NCBI RefSeq assembly: GCF_009789555.1
Contig: NZ_CP046902.1
Span: 3,302,001 to 3,366,000, forward strand
Source: Stutzerimonas stutzeri
GTDB lineage: Bacteria > Pseudomonadota > Gammaproteobacteria > Pseudomonadales > Pseudomonadaceae
Length of the DNA stretch: 64,000 nt
Direction of reading: 5' to 3'
Part shown: positions 8,308 through 16,041 of the stretch, one piece after another
How positions within the stretch are numbered: the stretch's first letter is position 1
How the letters are laid out: each line of letters opens with the position of its first letter
Notes under the pieces: generated by a model
The model's database searches: none
Told to the model about the DNA's origin: nothing
The model's input: only the letters and a program-made list of their open reading frames with translations
Translations under genes and position numbers: made by a program

Positions 8308-9312
8308 ATGACCGCTCCGCTGCTTCGTTCGTTGCACAAGACCCTGATCGGCGCCACGCTGGCCGCTGCGACCGTTTTCGCTCCGCTGGCTGCGCAGGCG
8401 GCGGAACAACTCAAGATCGGCACGGTGGTCTGGGCCGGTTATGGCCCGTTCTATGTCGCTGACAAGAAGGATCTGTTCAAGCCGCACGGGCTCGAACTGG
8501 AATTACAATTCTTCAACGACCCGGCGCTGATCCCCACGGCCATGCTCAGCCGCGCGCTCGATGGCGGCATGCTCACCTACGACCAGGTGGTGGCGTCGGT
8601 CGCCAAAGGCCTCAAGCATCGGGTGGTGATGCCCATCGACTTTTCCAACGGAGGCGATGCCATCGTCGCGGATGCATCGATCAACTCGGTCGCGGACTTC
8701 AAGGGCAAGAAAGTCGGTTACAACCCCTTGTCGCCCTCCGATTTCCTGCTCGCCTACGCCCTGCGGCAGAACGGCATGAGCGAGCAGGATATCCAGCCCG
8801 TGAACATGACTCCCGAAGGCATTCCCGGCGCCATGGCCTCGGGCAACCTGCCGGTCGGCGTGACCTATGAGCCCAACGTTTCGCAAATTCTGTCCATGGG
8901 CGGCGACAGGTTCAAGGTCGTGTATTCCTCCAAGGACGCGCCGGGCCTGATCACCGACGTGCTGGTCTTCGACGAAGCGGTGATCGCCAAGAAGCCAGCC
9001 GCCATCAAGGCATTGATTCAGGGCTACCTCGACGGGCTCGCCTACATGCAGGAACACCCCGACGAGTCGGCGCAGATTATCGGGCAAGTGCTGGGCGTCA
9101 GCGCTGAAGAAGCCACCGAGCAGATGTCCGGCGCCTACAACATCCCACTCGCGGAGATGGGCAAGAGCTTTACGCCCGGCACGGACACCCACTCTTTCCA
9201 TGGCAGTGGAGAAATCATCGCCAAGTTGTTGATGGATAACGGACAAATCCCATCGATCCCGGACTTCAGCACAACCTACGACGCGCAATTCACTGAAGCG
9301 CTCGCCGAGTAA
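8308..9312 (+). CDS. ABC transporter substrate-binding protein, NitT/TauT type, under the guanidine riboswitch
   Basis: This 334-residue protein has a Sec signal peptide (about 1-31, ending AAQA/AE) and a periplasmic binding-protein fold of the NMT1/SsuA-like type (KIGTVVWAGYGPFYVADKKDLF, then TYDQVVASVAKGL). It is the first gene after the riboswitch, with ribosome site TAGGAG 7 nt before the ATG; an in-frame upstream start at 8275 would overlap the leader and is rejected. The matching permease and ATPase are the last two genes of the same run (15142, 16038), which brackets the enzymes between transport components. The ligand is unknown. Because the operon is switched on by guanidine, a guanidino or ureido compound is the natural guess. 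Confidence 0.9.
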   Translation: MTAPLLRSLHKTLIGATLAAATVFAPLAAQAAEQLKIGTVVWAGYGPFYVADKKDLFKPHGLELELQFFNDPALIPTAMLSRALDGGMLTYDQVVASVAKGLKHRVVMPIDFSNGGDAIVADASINSVADFKGKKVGYNPLSPSDFLLAYALRQNGMSEQDIQPVNMTPEGIPGAMASGNLPVGVTYEPNVSQILSMGGDRFKVVYSSKDAPGLITDVLVFDEAVIAKKPAAIKALIQGYLDGLAYMQEHPDESAQIIGQVLGVSAEEATEQMSGAYNIPLAEMGKSFTPGTDTHSFHGSGEIIAKLLMDNGQIPSIPDFSTTYDAQFTEALAE

Positions 9313-9317
9313 TTCAC

Positions 9318-9345
9318 GCCGGGGGCGACGCTTGCGCGCCCCGGC
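9318..9345 (+). other. Intercistronic stem-loop after the binding-protein gene
   Basis: GCCGGGG and CCCCGGC arms enclose a partly paired GCG/CGC interior between the binding-protein stop and the next gene. There is no T tract. Such stem-loops after binding-protein genes often protect the upstream transcript so that this gene is expressed more than the distal ones; that role is inferred. Confidence 0.45.
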
Positions 9346-9356
9346 TGGAGCCGAAT

Positions 9357-10379
9357 ATGCGAACCCAGAAACCGCTTTTCCGATATGCCGATGGCCTGAT
9401 ACCGAACAACCTCGCCATGAGCTATACGCTGCTTGGTTACCTGACCGGACTGGCCCTGCTGTTCCCCGCCAATGGCTGGCTGAATGCCTTGGGCACCCTG
9501 CTGCTCGGCCACGCGATGATCATTGCCGCCTACCTGATTCACGAATTCGCCCACGGCACCATCTTCAGCGTGCCGAAACACAACCAGTGGGCGGGCACCG
9601 CCTGTAGCTGGCTGGCCGGCAGTTGCTACGCCGACTTCCAGGACCTGCGCAAGAAGCACATGCGCCACCACGTCGACCGTGCCGATGTGATCACGTTTGA
9701 CAGCAAGGCCTTCCTCAAGGCCCGCCCGCTCTGGTTGCAGAAGCTGGTGCTGGCGCTGGAATGGGCGTATGTGCCGGCGGTCGAGCTGATCATGCACGTC
9801 TACGTCATCGTCTTGCCGTTCGTGACGGGCAACGAGAAACATCGCGCACGGCGCGGCAAGGTCGTTCGGGTGATGGTGGTCCGTGCCGCGCTTTTCGCAC
9901 TGCTGGGATGGCTGTCGCTCAAGGCGCTGCTGTTGTACGCCGTGGCCTGGATGCTGATGATCACGGTGCTGCGCTTCGCCGATGCCTACCAGCACACCTA
10001 TGAGGCCTTCGCCGTCCTCGAAGAAGGCAAGCTGCCGGAGAACAGGCAGCGCGACCGTGCCTACGAACAGCTCAACACCTTCAGCAATGTGGTGTCCGCG
10101 CGCTGGCCTGCGCTGAATCTGCTGCTGCTCAACTTTTCCTTCCACAACGCCCATCACGAGAAACCCGTTGCGCCCTGGTATCGCCTGCCCGCGCTGCACG
10201 CCGAGCTGTATGGCAGCGCCTACAACCAGGTGATCCCGATGCGCGACCTGCTCGGCAGCTTCCACCGCTATCGCCTGCGTCGTGTACTCGATGACGATTA
10301 CGGCGTGGTCGGTGAAGGCCCGCAGAAGGCCGACGGTTTCTACGGTGCGGTTGGCGTGTCTTTCCTCACGGCGGTGTGA
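9357..10379 (+). CDS. Membrane fatty acid desaturase-like di-iron enzyme, probable hydroxylase
   Basis: This 340-residue integral membrane protein has the three histidine clusters of the FA_desaturase superfamily: H62-E-F-A-H66, H101-M-R-H-H105 and H263-N-A-H-H267, plus H213 (YQHTYEAF) as a possible extra ligand. Hydrophobic segments lie around 22-70, 128-156 and 175-205. Members bind two irons and use oxygen to desaturate or hydroxylate. There is no lipid-metabolism gene nearby; it sits in an operon under a guanidine riboswitch between a binding protein and two dehydrogenases. A small-molecule hydroxylase acting on the imported guanidino compound, perhaps opening the way to N-dealkylation, is the best hypothesis. 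The substrate cannot be read from the sequence. Confidence 0.85.
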   Translation: MRTQKPLFRYADGLIPNNLAMSYTLLGYLTGLALLFPANGWLNALGTLLLGHAMIIAAYLIHEFAHGTIFSVPKHNQWAGTACSWLAGSCYADFQDLRKKHMRHHVDRADVITFDSKAFLKARPLWLQKLVLALEWAYVPAVELIMHVYVIVLPFVTGNEKHRARRGKVVRVMVVRAALFALLGWLSLKALLLYAVAWMLMITVLRFADAYQHTYEAFAVLEEGKLPENRQRDRAYEQLNTFSNVVSARWPALNLLLLNFSFHNAHHEKPVAPWYRLPALHAELYGSAYNQVIPMRDLLGSFHRYRLRRVLDDDYGVVGEGPQKADGFYGAVGVSFLTAV

Positions 10380-10381
10380 AC

Positions 10382-11170
10382 ATGCATAAAGCACTCGATT
10401 ATCGCGGACGTTGCGTCGTGCTCACCGGCGCCGCAGGCGGCATAGGCCGACGACTCGCGCAGACCTACGCGGAGGCCGGCGCCACCCTGGAGCTGGTCGA
10501 TCGCAACGCGCAGGCCCTGGCAGAGCTGGTGGAAAGCCTCCAACCGCAGGGCTCGCTGCATGCCTCCACGCTGGATCTGACCGACTGGCATGCGGTGCAG
10601 CATTTCGCTGACGACCTCGCCTGCCGCAACCGATCAGTCGACGTGCTGGTAAACAACGCCGGTCTCGAATACCCGACGCCGATCAGCGAGCCCAGCGTTG
10701 AAGCAGACGCCTGCTGGACGCGATTGCTGGATAACAACGTCTCGTCCATGCAGCGCCTGACCCGCGCCCTGCTGCCGCGCCTGAGGGCCGGTGCCAGCGT
10801 CATCAACCAGGCGTCGATCTGGGGTCTCAAAGGTGTACCGGGGTTTTCCGCCTATGTCGCAAGCAAGCACGCGGTGGTCGGGCTGACGCGTTCGCTGGCG
10901 TGGGAGCTGGGCCCGCGGCGTATCCGGGTCAACGCGGTCTGTCCGGGTTGGATCGGCACCGACGCCGCCATGCGCTCGTTGCGAGTGATGGCCGCCGAGA
11001 ACGGCCGCAGCGAAGCCGAAGAGCTGGTCGCGGTGCTGGCCAGCCAGGCGATCCCGGAGCTGCTGACCCCGGCCGACCTGTCCGGCACCTTCCTGTTTCT
11101 CGGCTCGCCCCTGGCCGCCGCCCTGACCGGACAGGCATTGTCGGTCAGCCATGGTGAGGTGATGCATTGA
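10382..11170 (+). CDS. SDR family oxidoreductase
   Basis: This 262-residue classical short-chain dehydrogenase has the nucleotide site TGAAGGIGRRLA near residues 14-25, NNAG at about 90, a catalytic Ser in INQASIWG and the Y-x-x-x-K pair in FSAYVASKHA. The acidic residue after beta-2 (ELVDR) favours NAD(H). It starts 2 nt after the desaturase stop (a GTG at 10376 overlapping that stop is also possible) and its own stop overlaps the next start by one base. It probably oxidises an alcohol produced upstream in the pathway. It is not close to any specific SDR I can name. Confidence 0.88.
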   Translation: MHKALDYRGRCVVLTGAAGGIGRRLAQTYAEAGATLELVDRNAQALAELVESLQPQGSLHASTLDLTDWHAVQHFADDLACRNRSVDVLVNNAGLEYPTPISEPSVEADACWTRLLDNNVSSMQRLTRALLPRLRAGASVINQASIWGLKGVPGFSAYVASKHAVVGLTRSLAWELGPRRIRVNAVCPGWIGTDAAMRSLRVMAAENGRSEAEELVAVLASQAIPELLTPADLSGTFLFLGSPLAAALTGQALSVSHGEVMH

Positions 11171-11928
11171 TGGATCGCCTGCCGCTGGACGGCAAAGTCG
11201 CGCTGGTCACCGGCGCGGCGACCGGCATTGGCCGGGCGACGGTGCTGGGCCTCGCGCAGGCCGGCGCTCAGGTCTGGGTCAATCATCTCGGTCAGCCGGA
11301 CCTCGCGCAACGACTGTGCGAGAGCGTCGCTGAACACGGCGGACTGGCCCGCTGCGTGGAAGCCGACGTCAGCTCGCCCGCCGCCGTTGCCAGCATGTTC
11401 GAACAGGTACTCGCCAACGGGCCGCTCGACTTGCTGGTCAACAACGCCGGCATCATTCTGGAAAAACCTTTTCTCGACACCACCGAGCAGGACTGGACGC
11501 AGGTGCTGGGCGTCGATCTGCACGGCGTCTACCGCTGCTGCCAGCACGCGTTGCGGCATATGCAGCCCCGGCGATGCGGCGCTATCGTCAACCTCGCCTC
11601 CGACCTGGGTTTTCTCGGCCGTAGCGACTATGCCGCCTATTGCACGGCCAAGGCCGGGGTGATCGGCCTGACCCGTTCGCTGGCGCGAGAGTTCGCCAGC
11701 CACGGCATCCGGGTGAATGCCGTCGCGCCCGGTCCCATCGCCACCGCGATGGTTTCACCGCAACACATGAGCGATGAGTGGATGGCCAAGGAGCTGGACA
11801 TCCCCATGGCGCGTCTCGGCACGCCTGAGGAGGTCGCCGCCGCGATCGTGTTTCTGCTGTCACCCTCTGCCAGCTACTTCACCGGACAGATTCTCGGGCC
11901 CAACGGCGGCTCCTGGATGGGCGCATGA
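11170..11928 (+). CDS. SDR family oxidoreductase
   Basis: This 252-residue classical short-chain dehydrogenase has TGAATGIGRATV, NNAGII, NLASDLGFLG and Y-x-x-x-K in YAAYCTAKAG, with a C-terminal GQILGPNGG like glucose-dehydrogenase-type SDRs. The segment WVNHLG after beta-2 lacks the usual acidic residue and could allow NADP(H). The ATG shares a base with the preceding stop (TGATG), and the stop overlaps the next gene by four bases. Two different SDRs in tandem suggest two sequential oxidations, or an oxidation and a reduction, within the same pathway. Confidence 0.88.
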   Translation: MDRLPLDGKVALVTGAATGIGRATVLGLAQAGAQVWVNHLGQPDLAQRLCESVAEHGGLARCVEADVSSPAAVASMFEQVLANGPLDLLVNNAGIILEKPFLDTTEQDWTQVLGVDLHGVYRCCQHALRHMQPRRCGAIVNLASDLGFLGRSDYAAYCTAKAGVIGLTRSLAREFASHGIRVNAVAPGPIATAMVSPQHMSDEWMAKELDIPMARLGTPEEVAAAIVFLLSPSASYFTGQILGPNGGSWMGA

Positions 11929-12809
11929 GCACGTTGCTGCCGCAAGCGCTGCTGGTCTCCGGCGCAATCGTCTGGGGCCTGGGCTGGCTGCCGTTGCATC
12001 ATTTCGCCAGCGTCGGTCTGGTTGGCATGCCGCTGGTGCTGCTGGTCTACGGCTTGCTCAGCCTGATCGCCGTCCCGCTGCTCTGGCAGCAACGCAGCGC
12101 CTGGTGGCCGCAACGTAACGGCTTGCTGGCGATTGCCGTGTGCGGCGGTGGCGCAACCGCCGCCCTGGTGACGGCGCTGGCCATCGGCGACGTGGTGCGG
12201 GTGATGCTGCTGTTCTATCTCGCACCGGTCTGGGGCGTTCTCGGGGGTTGGCTGTGGCTCGGCGAGCGCTTGAGCGTGCTCCGCGTCGGCGCGTTGCTGC
12301 TGGCGCTGCTGGGGATCGCCTTGACGCTGGGTATCAGCCGCGAGCTGATCCAGCCGCTGAGCGGCAGCGACTGGCTCGCCCTGATCGCAGGCCTCGGTTT
12401 CAGCCTCAATAATCTCGCGACGCGGGCTGCCGACCGGGTGCCGCTGGCCAGCAAGACCTTGGCGCCCTTCGTCGGCAGTGCACTGATCGCCGCGCTGCTT
12501 TGCCCGGCGCTGGGCGAATACCCACCGCCGCTCACCGTCGCGCTGAGCTGGCAGATCGCGCTGATGGCGCTGGGCTGGCTGCTGAGCATGGCTGCGGTGC
12601 AATACGGCGTCAGTCACCTCGAAGCCGGGCGTGCCGCGGTCCTGGTCGTTTTCGAGCTGGTCGCCGCCGTGCTGTCCTCGGCCTGGCTCGGCGCACAGGC
12701 TATCGGCACACATGAATGGATCGGCGCGGCGCTGGTGACCCTTGCCGCCCTGATCGCCAGTTGGCCGGACCGTCCGGCATTGACCGTCATCCGGAGTCCT
12801 TCGATATGA
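11925..12809 (+). CDS. EamA-family (DMT superfamily) membrane transporter
   Basis: This 294-residue protein has about ten hydrophobic helices and the duplicated EamA pattern, with acidic ends near YLAPVWGVLGGWLWLGERLS in the first half and VVFELVAAVLSSAWLG in the second. DMT transporters move small metabolites, commonly outward. It is locked into the operon by ATGA overlaps at both ends. It is not an SMR-type guanidine exporter (those are about 105-110 residues), so a role in exporting an intermediate or importing a precursor is open. Confidence 0.87.
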   Translation: MSTLLPQALLVSGAIVWGLGWLPLHHFASVGLVGMPLVLLVYGLLSLIAVPLLWQQRSAWWPQRNGLLAIAVCGGGATAALVTALAIGDVVRVMLLFYLAPVWGVLGGWLWLGERLSVLRVGALLLALLGIALTLGISRELIQPLSGSDWLALIAGLGFSLNNLATRAADRVPLASKTLAPFVGSALIAALLCPALGEYPPPLTVALSWQIALMALGWLLSMAAVQYGVSHLEAGRAAVLVVFELVAAVLSSAWLGAQAIGTHEWIGAALVTLAALIASWPDRPALTVIRSPSI

Positions 12810-13582
12810 ACAGCGTCCACATGGATCAACTCAGCTGGGTCGAGTACGAACGTCGCGTGCGCGACGGTGCCGTGCTGTTTCTGCCCTGCGGCGCGACCGA
12901 ACAGCATGGCCCGCACCTGCCGCTGGGCACCGATGCGTTGCTGGCCAGCGCCATTTGCGCGGACGTGGCGAGCCGGGTCGGTGGGCTGGTTGCCCCCGCA
13001 TTGTCCTACGGCTACAAATCGCAGCCCAAGTGCGGCGGCGGGCAGCATTTCTGCGGCACCACCAGCCTCGATGGCGCGACCCTGAGCGCCCTCGTGCGAG
13101 ACGCGGTGCGTGAATTCCATCGGCACGGGGTCAAGCGGCTGGTCCTGGTGGTCGGGCATTACGAGAACCAGTGGTTCGTGACCGAAGGTATCCAACTGGC
13201 ATTGCGCGAACTGGGCGTAGACGCCGGTCTCGAAGTGATGCGTCTCGAACATTGGGACTTCTGCCGTGAAGACACCCTCGCCGACGTGTTTCCCGATGGT
13301 TTTCCAGGGTTCGCCCTGGAGCACGCGGCGGTCATCGAAACTTCACTGATGTTGCATTACCACCCCGCCCTGGTCGCACTGGAGCGTATCCCGGACGACG
13401 GCCCCGCCGACTTTCCGCCCTACGACATGTACCCCAGCCGAACCGAATGGGTGCCGCCGTCCGGTGTGCTGTCTTCGGCCAGAGGCTCGACGGCAGCCAA
13501 GGGCGAGCGCATGGCCGGGGATATCGTGGGCGGGATTGCCGCGGCGGTCTGCCACGAATTCGGCCTGGAGAACCTGCGTTGA
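12806..13582 (+). CDS. Creatininase (creatinine amidohydrolase family)
   Basis: This 258-residue protein closely resembles true Pseudomonas creatininase as I recall it: GYKSQPKCGGGQHF then GTTSLDGATL, GHYEN, WDF, EH...ETSLML, FPPYD and LSSA all recur. The metal ligands known for the P. putida enzyme (E34, H36, D45, H120, E122) fall at E32, H34, D43, H118 and E120, a constant offset of two. The family opens the lactam ring of creatinine to creatine. No creatinase or sarcosine oxidase gene is in the window, so the product must be used another way. The ATG overlaps the transporter stop (ATGA); an earlier in-frame start at 12716 would lie inside that gene and is rejected. Confidence 0.9.
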   Translation: MNSVHMDQLSWVEYERRVRDGAVLFLPCGATEQHGPHLPLGTDALLASAICADVASRVGGLVAPALSYGYKSQPKCGGGQHFCGTTSLDGATLSALVRDAVREFHRHGVKRLVLVVGHYENQWFVTEGIQLALRELGVDAGLEVMRLEHWDFCREDTLADVFPDGFPGFALEHAAVIETSLMLHYHPALVALERIPDDGPADFPPYDMYPSRTEWVPPSGVLSSARGSTAAKGERMAGDIVGGIAAAVCHEFGLENLR

Positions 13583-14223
13583 ACCTGGCGCTGGAGCACA
13601 CCGCGCTGCTGGTGATCGATATGCAGCGCGACTTCTGCGCGCCAGGCGGCTACGCCGAGCAGGCCGGACTGGATATCCAACTGCTGCGCGCGCCCATCGA
13701 GCCGATCCGCCAGTTGTTGGCTGCCGCGCGCCGCTGCGGGCTGTTCATCGTGCATACCCGCGAAGGTCATCGCGCCGACCTCAGCGACCTGGCCGAGACC
13801 AAGCGTCGTCGTGCGCAGGCCAGCGGCGCACCGATTGGCAGCCCCGGACCGCTGGGACGCCTGTTGGTGCGCGGCGAATACGGCAACGACCTGATCGACG
13901 AATTGCAGCCCATGGCCGGCGAGCCGGTGATCGACAAACCCGGTTACAGCGCCTTCACCCACACCGATCTGGAATTGCTGTTGCGTAGCCGAGGCATTGG
14001 TCGGTTGATTCTGACTGGCGTGACCACCGAGGTGTGCGTGTCCTCGACGCTGCGACACGCGGTGGATCTCGGCTTCGGCTGCCTGACCGTCGCCGACGCG
14101 TGCGGTTCGGCCCACCCCGCGCTGCATGCCGCCGCGCTGTCGATGATCGGAGTCGAAGGCGGGCTGTTCGGCGTGGTCATCACCACCGATGCGTTGCTCG
14201 CGTTGCTGGAGATGCCCGCATGA
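13579..14223 (+). CDS. Isochorismatase-family hydrolase resembling biuret hydrolase/guanylurea hydrolase
   Basis: This 214-residue cysteine hydrolase has the catalytic triad D14 (VIDMQRDFC), K120 (VIDKPGYSAF) and C153 (TEVCVSS) with the cis-peptide GVTT. The triad spacing is that of biuret hydrolase BiuH (D36, K142, C175, a constant offset of 22). Stretches such as GGY, APIEPI, VHTREGHR.DL, GRLL.RGE and GG.FG also match BiuH as I remember it. BiuH yields allophanate, and related GuuH yields guanidine from guanylurea; both products feed the neighbouring operon. It uses a TTG start that overlaps the creatininase stop (TTGA), consistent with the overlap pattern of the run; the upstream in-frame ATG at 13447 lies inside the creatininase gene. 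Confidence 0.9.
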   Translation: MNLALEHTALLVIDMQRDFCAPGGYAEQAGLDIQLLRAPIEPIRQLLAAARRCGLFIVHTREGHRADLSDLAETKRRRAQASGAPIGSPGPLGRLLVRGEYGNDLIDELQPMAGEPVIDKPGYSAFTHTDLELLLRSRGIGRLILTGVTTEVCVSSTLRHAVDLGFGCLTVADACGSAHPALHAAALSMIGVEGGLFGVVITTDALLALLEMPA

Positions 14224-14339
14224 CTGAGCTGATCACTTACGGACCGCCGCTGGCCGGTCACACCGGGGCTGCGCGGTGGCCCAGCCGCGACCTGGCCTGC
14301 TGGCGAACCTTCACACGTTTCCGGGAGAACCCCACATGA
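14220..14339 (+). CDS. Small ORF, 39 residues, translationally coupled on both sides
   Basis: The ORF starts with an ATGA overlap on the hydrolase stop and ends with an ATGA overlap on the next start, so it fills exactly what would otherwise be the only sizeable gap (113 nt) in the distal part of the run. The predicted product begins MTELITYGPPLAGHTG and ends FTRFRENPT; it has two Trp, one Cys and several Arg, with no signal peptide or membrane helix. The ribosome site for the following gene (GGGAGAA) lies inside it. It may be a real microprotein or a leader that couples translation. I do not recognise a family. Confidence 0.5.
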   Translation: MTELITYGPPLAGHTGAARWPSRDLACWRTFTRFRENPT

Positions 14340-15145
14340 AACCTGTTCCCGAGCCGTATCTGGGCGTATGGCGTCGTCGTCTGCTGACCACGACTGCCGG
14401 TCATCGTGACGAAACCAGTGAAGTCTACTGGCTACAAACGGCACACCTGCACGCCGACGTGCGCATCCCCCATCCGCCGACCGAGGCCCCTGCCGCGTCG
14501 CTTGCTACCTGCACCCACGCGCAACAGCAGGCGTTGTGCGAGCAAGCGGGCTTTGCCGGGGTCACGGACGTGCAGGACGACGTCTGCCAGTGGCATCGGC
14601 TGATCGATTACCAACCGCCCGGTGGCCCGCCGGACATTGGTTGCATGCGCTTCGAGGGGCCTGATCGACTGATCGAGGATGGCCTCGACGGCAGCTATCA
14701 CGAAATCTGGCACCGCGTACCCGAATCGCAGGGCACCCATTGGGAACTCTGGCTGCGTTCGGCCGATGAGCCGACACGCCAGGCCTGCCTGCTGGTTGCC
14801 GGTGACTACTTCATGTTTGCCGCCGACCGTCCCGCCACGCTGGATGCCGATGGTGCTCACCTGCGCGAGCAACTCGCCCGCGTGTCCCCGGCGCAACGGC
14901 TCGATCTGCTCGCCTGCGAGATATCGTTCGGTCGCCACCGCAACGGCGCGACGCCCTGGATGATCAGTCATTCGACGCTGCCAGGGCGCGTCGGCGACAA
15001 CCTGCTGCGAAGCTACTGGAATTTCAGCGACGCCTCCGGCGTTCCCGAACAGGACCTGGCCCGTATCGGCGGCTTTGCGCCGCCCCTCGGCTGGGTCCGT
15101 GTTGCGACCCCGACGCCCAACACGCTGCAGGAGGTATTTGCATGA
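14336..15145 (+). CDS. Uncharacterised protein, possibly HRI1/lipocalin-like
   Basis: This 269-residue soluble protein has no signal peptide. Its features are GVWRRRLLTT, YWLQTAHLHADVRIP, a D-rich middle, DIGCMRFEGPDRLIEDG, YHEIWHRVPE and a C-terminal WMISHSTLPGR. Alternating polar and hydrophobic strands followed by conserved Trp residues suggest a beta-barrel of the lipocalin or HRI1 type; this is a weak visual resemblance, not an assignment. It overlaps the 39-residue ORF and the permease gene by ATGA at each end, so it belongs to the pathway. A ligand-binding or accessory role for the transporter or desaturase is possible. Confidence 0.75.
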   Translation: MKPVPEPYLGVWRRRLLTTTAGHRDETSEVYWLQTAHLHADVRIPHPPTEAPAASLATCTHAQQQALCEQAGFAGVTDVQDDVCQWHRLIDYQPPGGPPDIGCMRFEGPDRLIEDGLDGSYHEIWHRVPESQGTHWELWLRSADEPTRQACLLVAGDYFMFAADRPATLDADGAHLREQLARVSPAQRLDLLACEISFGRHRNGATPWMISHSTLPGRVGDNLLRSYWNFSDASGVPEQDLARIGGFAPPLGWVRVATPTPNTLQEVFA

Positions 15146-16041
15146 CAGCCCATGCTCCCATTGCCTCGACCGCCGCCGCATTCGAGCAATCTGCCGCACC
15201 TGAAGCACAGCCGCTCCCTGCCAGTGGCCCCTCAACGCCCGGCCGCGTGAAACCCGAGCGCTGGTGGCGCATTCGCGGCGATCTGCCGAAAACCACCGTC
15301 TGGGCGCTGGCCGCCGCCGGTCTGGTTACACCCTTCGTCCTCTGGTGGGCCTACACTGCGCTGGGACTCGCCGACCCGATGTTCATGCCCAGCCCTGGCG
15401 CTGTGCTGGAACGGGTCGGGCGCTGGTGGACAAGCGAAGGCCTGCTCACCGACATAGGCATCAGCGTCTGGCGGGTCATGGCGGGGTTCGGTGCATCCGC
15501 CCTGCTGGCGCTGCCGCTGGGGCTGTATATCGGCACCTATCGCCCGGTGCAGGCGTTTCTCGAACCGCTCACCGACTTCATCCGCTACATGCCGGCGGTG
15601 GCGTTCATTCCGCTGGTGATGCTGTGGGTGGGCATCGACGAAGGTTCCAAGGTCCTGATCATTTTCATCGGCACCTTCTTCCAGATGGTCCTGATGGTGG
15701 CCGAGGACGTGCGCCGCGTCCCCATGACCCAGATCGAGGCGGCACAGACCATGGGCGCCAGCCGCAGCGAAATCGTCAAGCTGGTGATCCTGCCGTCGGC
15801 GCGGCCAGCGATTCTCGACACGTTGCGTATCACCTGCGGCTGGGCCTGGACGTATCTGGTCGTCGCCGAACTGGTGGCGGCCAATTCGGGCCTCGGCTAC
15901 GCGATTCTCAAGGCCCAGCGCTACATGCACACCGACAAGATTTTCGCCGGCATCCTGCTGATCGGTCTGATCGGGTTGCTGACCGACCAAGCCTTCCGCT
16001 GGCTCTCACGCCGCGCCTTCCCGTGGAGGAAACACGCATGA
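15142..16041 (+). CDS. ABC transporter permease, NitT/TauT (SsuC) type
   Basis: This 299-residue inner-membrane permease has a polar N-terminal extension of about 50 residues, then about six membrane helices and the BPD_transp_1 EAA loop, seen as EAAQTMGASRSEIVKLVILPSA. The sequence resembles SsuC/TauC permeases. It overlaps the preceding gene and the ATPase gene by ATGA. With the binding protein at 8308 it forms the importer of this operon, distinct from the importer whose ATPase is at the left edge. Confidence 0.92.
   Translation: MTAHAPIASTAAAFEQSAAPEAQPLPASGPSTPGRVKPERWWRIRGDLPKTTVWALAAAGLVTPFVLWWAYTALGLADPMFMPSPGAVLERVGRWWTSEGLLTDIGISVWRVMAGFGASALLALPLGLYIGTYRPVQAFLEPLTDFIRYMPAVAFIPLVMLWVGIDEGSKVLIIFIGTFFQMVLMVAEDVRRVPMTQIEAAQTMGASRSEIVKLVILPSARPAILDTLRITCGWAWTYLVVAELVAANSGLGYAILKAQRYMHTDKIFAGILLIGLIGLLTDQAFRWLSRRAFPWRKHA

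Noticed and set aside
11925..12809. EamA protein as a guanidine exporter of the SMR type.
   Set aside because: It has about 294 residues and ten helices; SMR guanidine exporters are about 105-110 residues with four helices.
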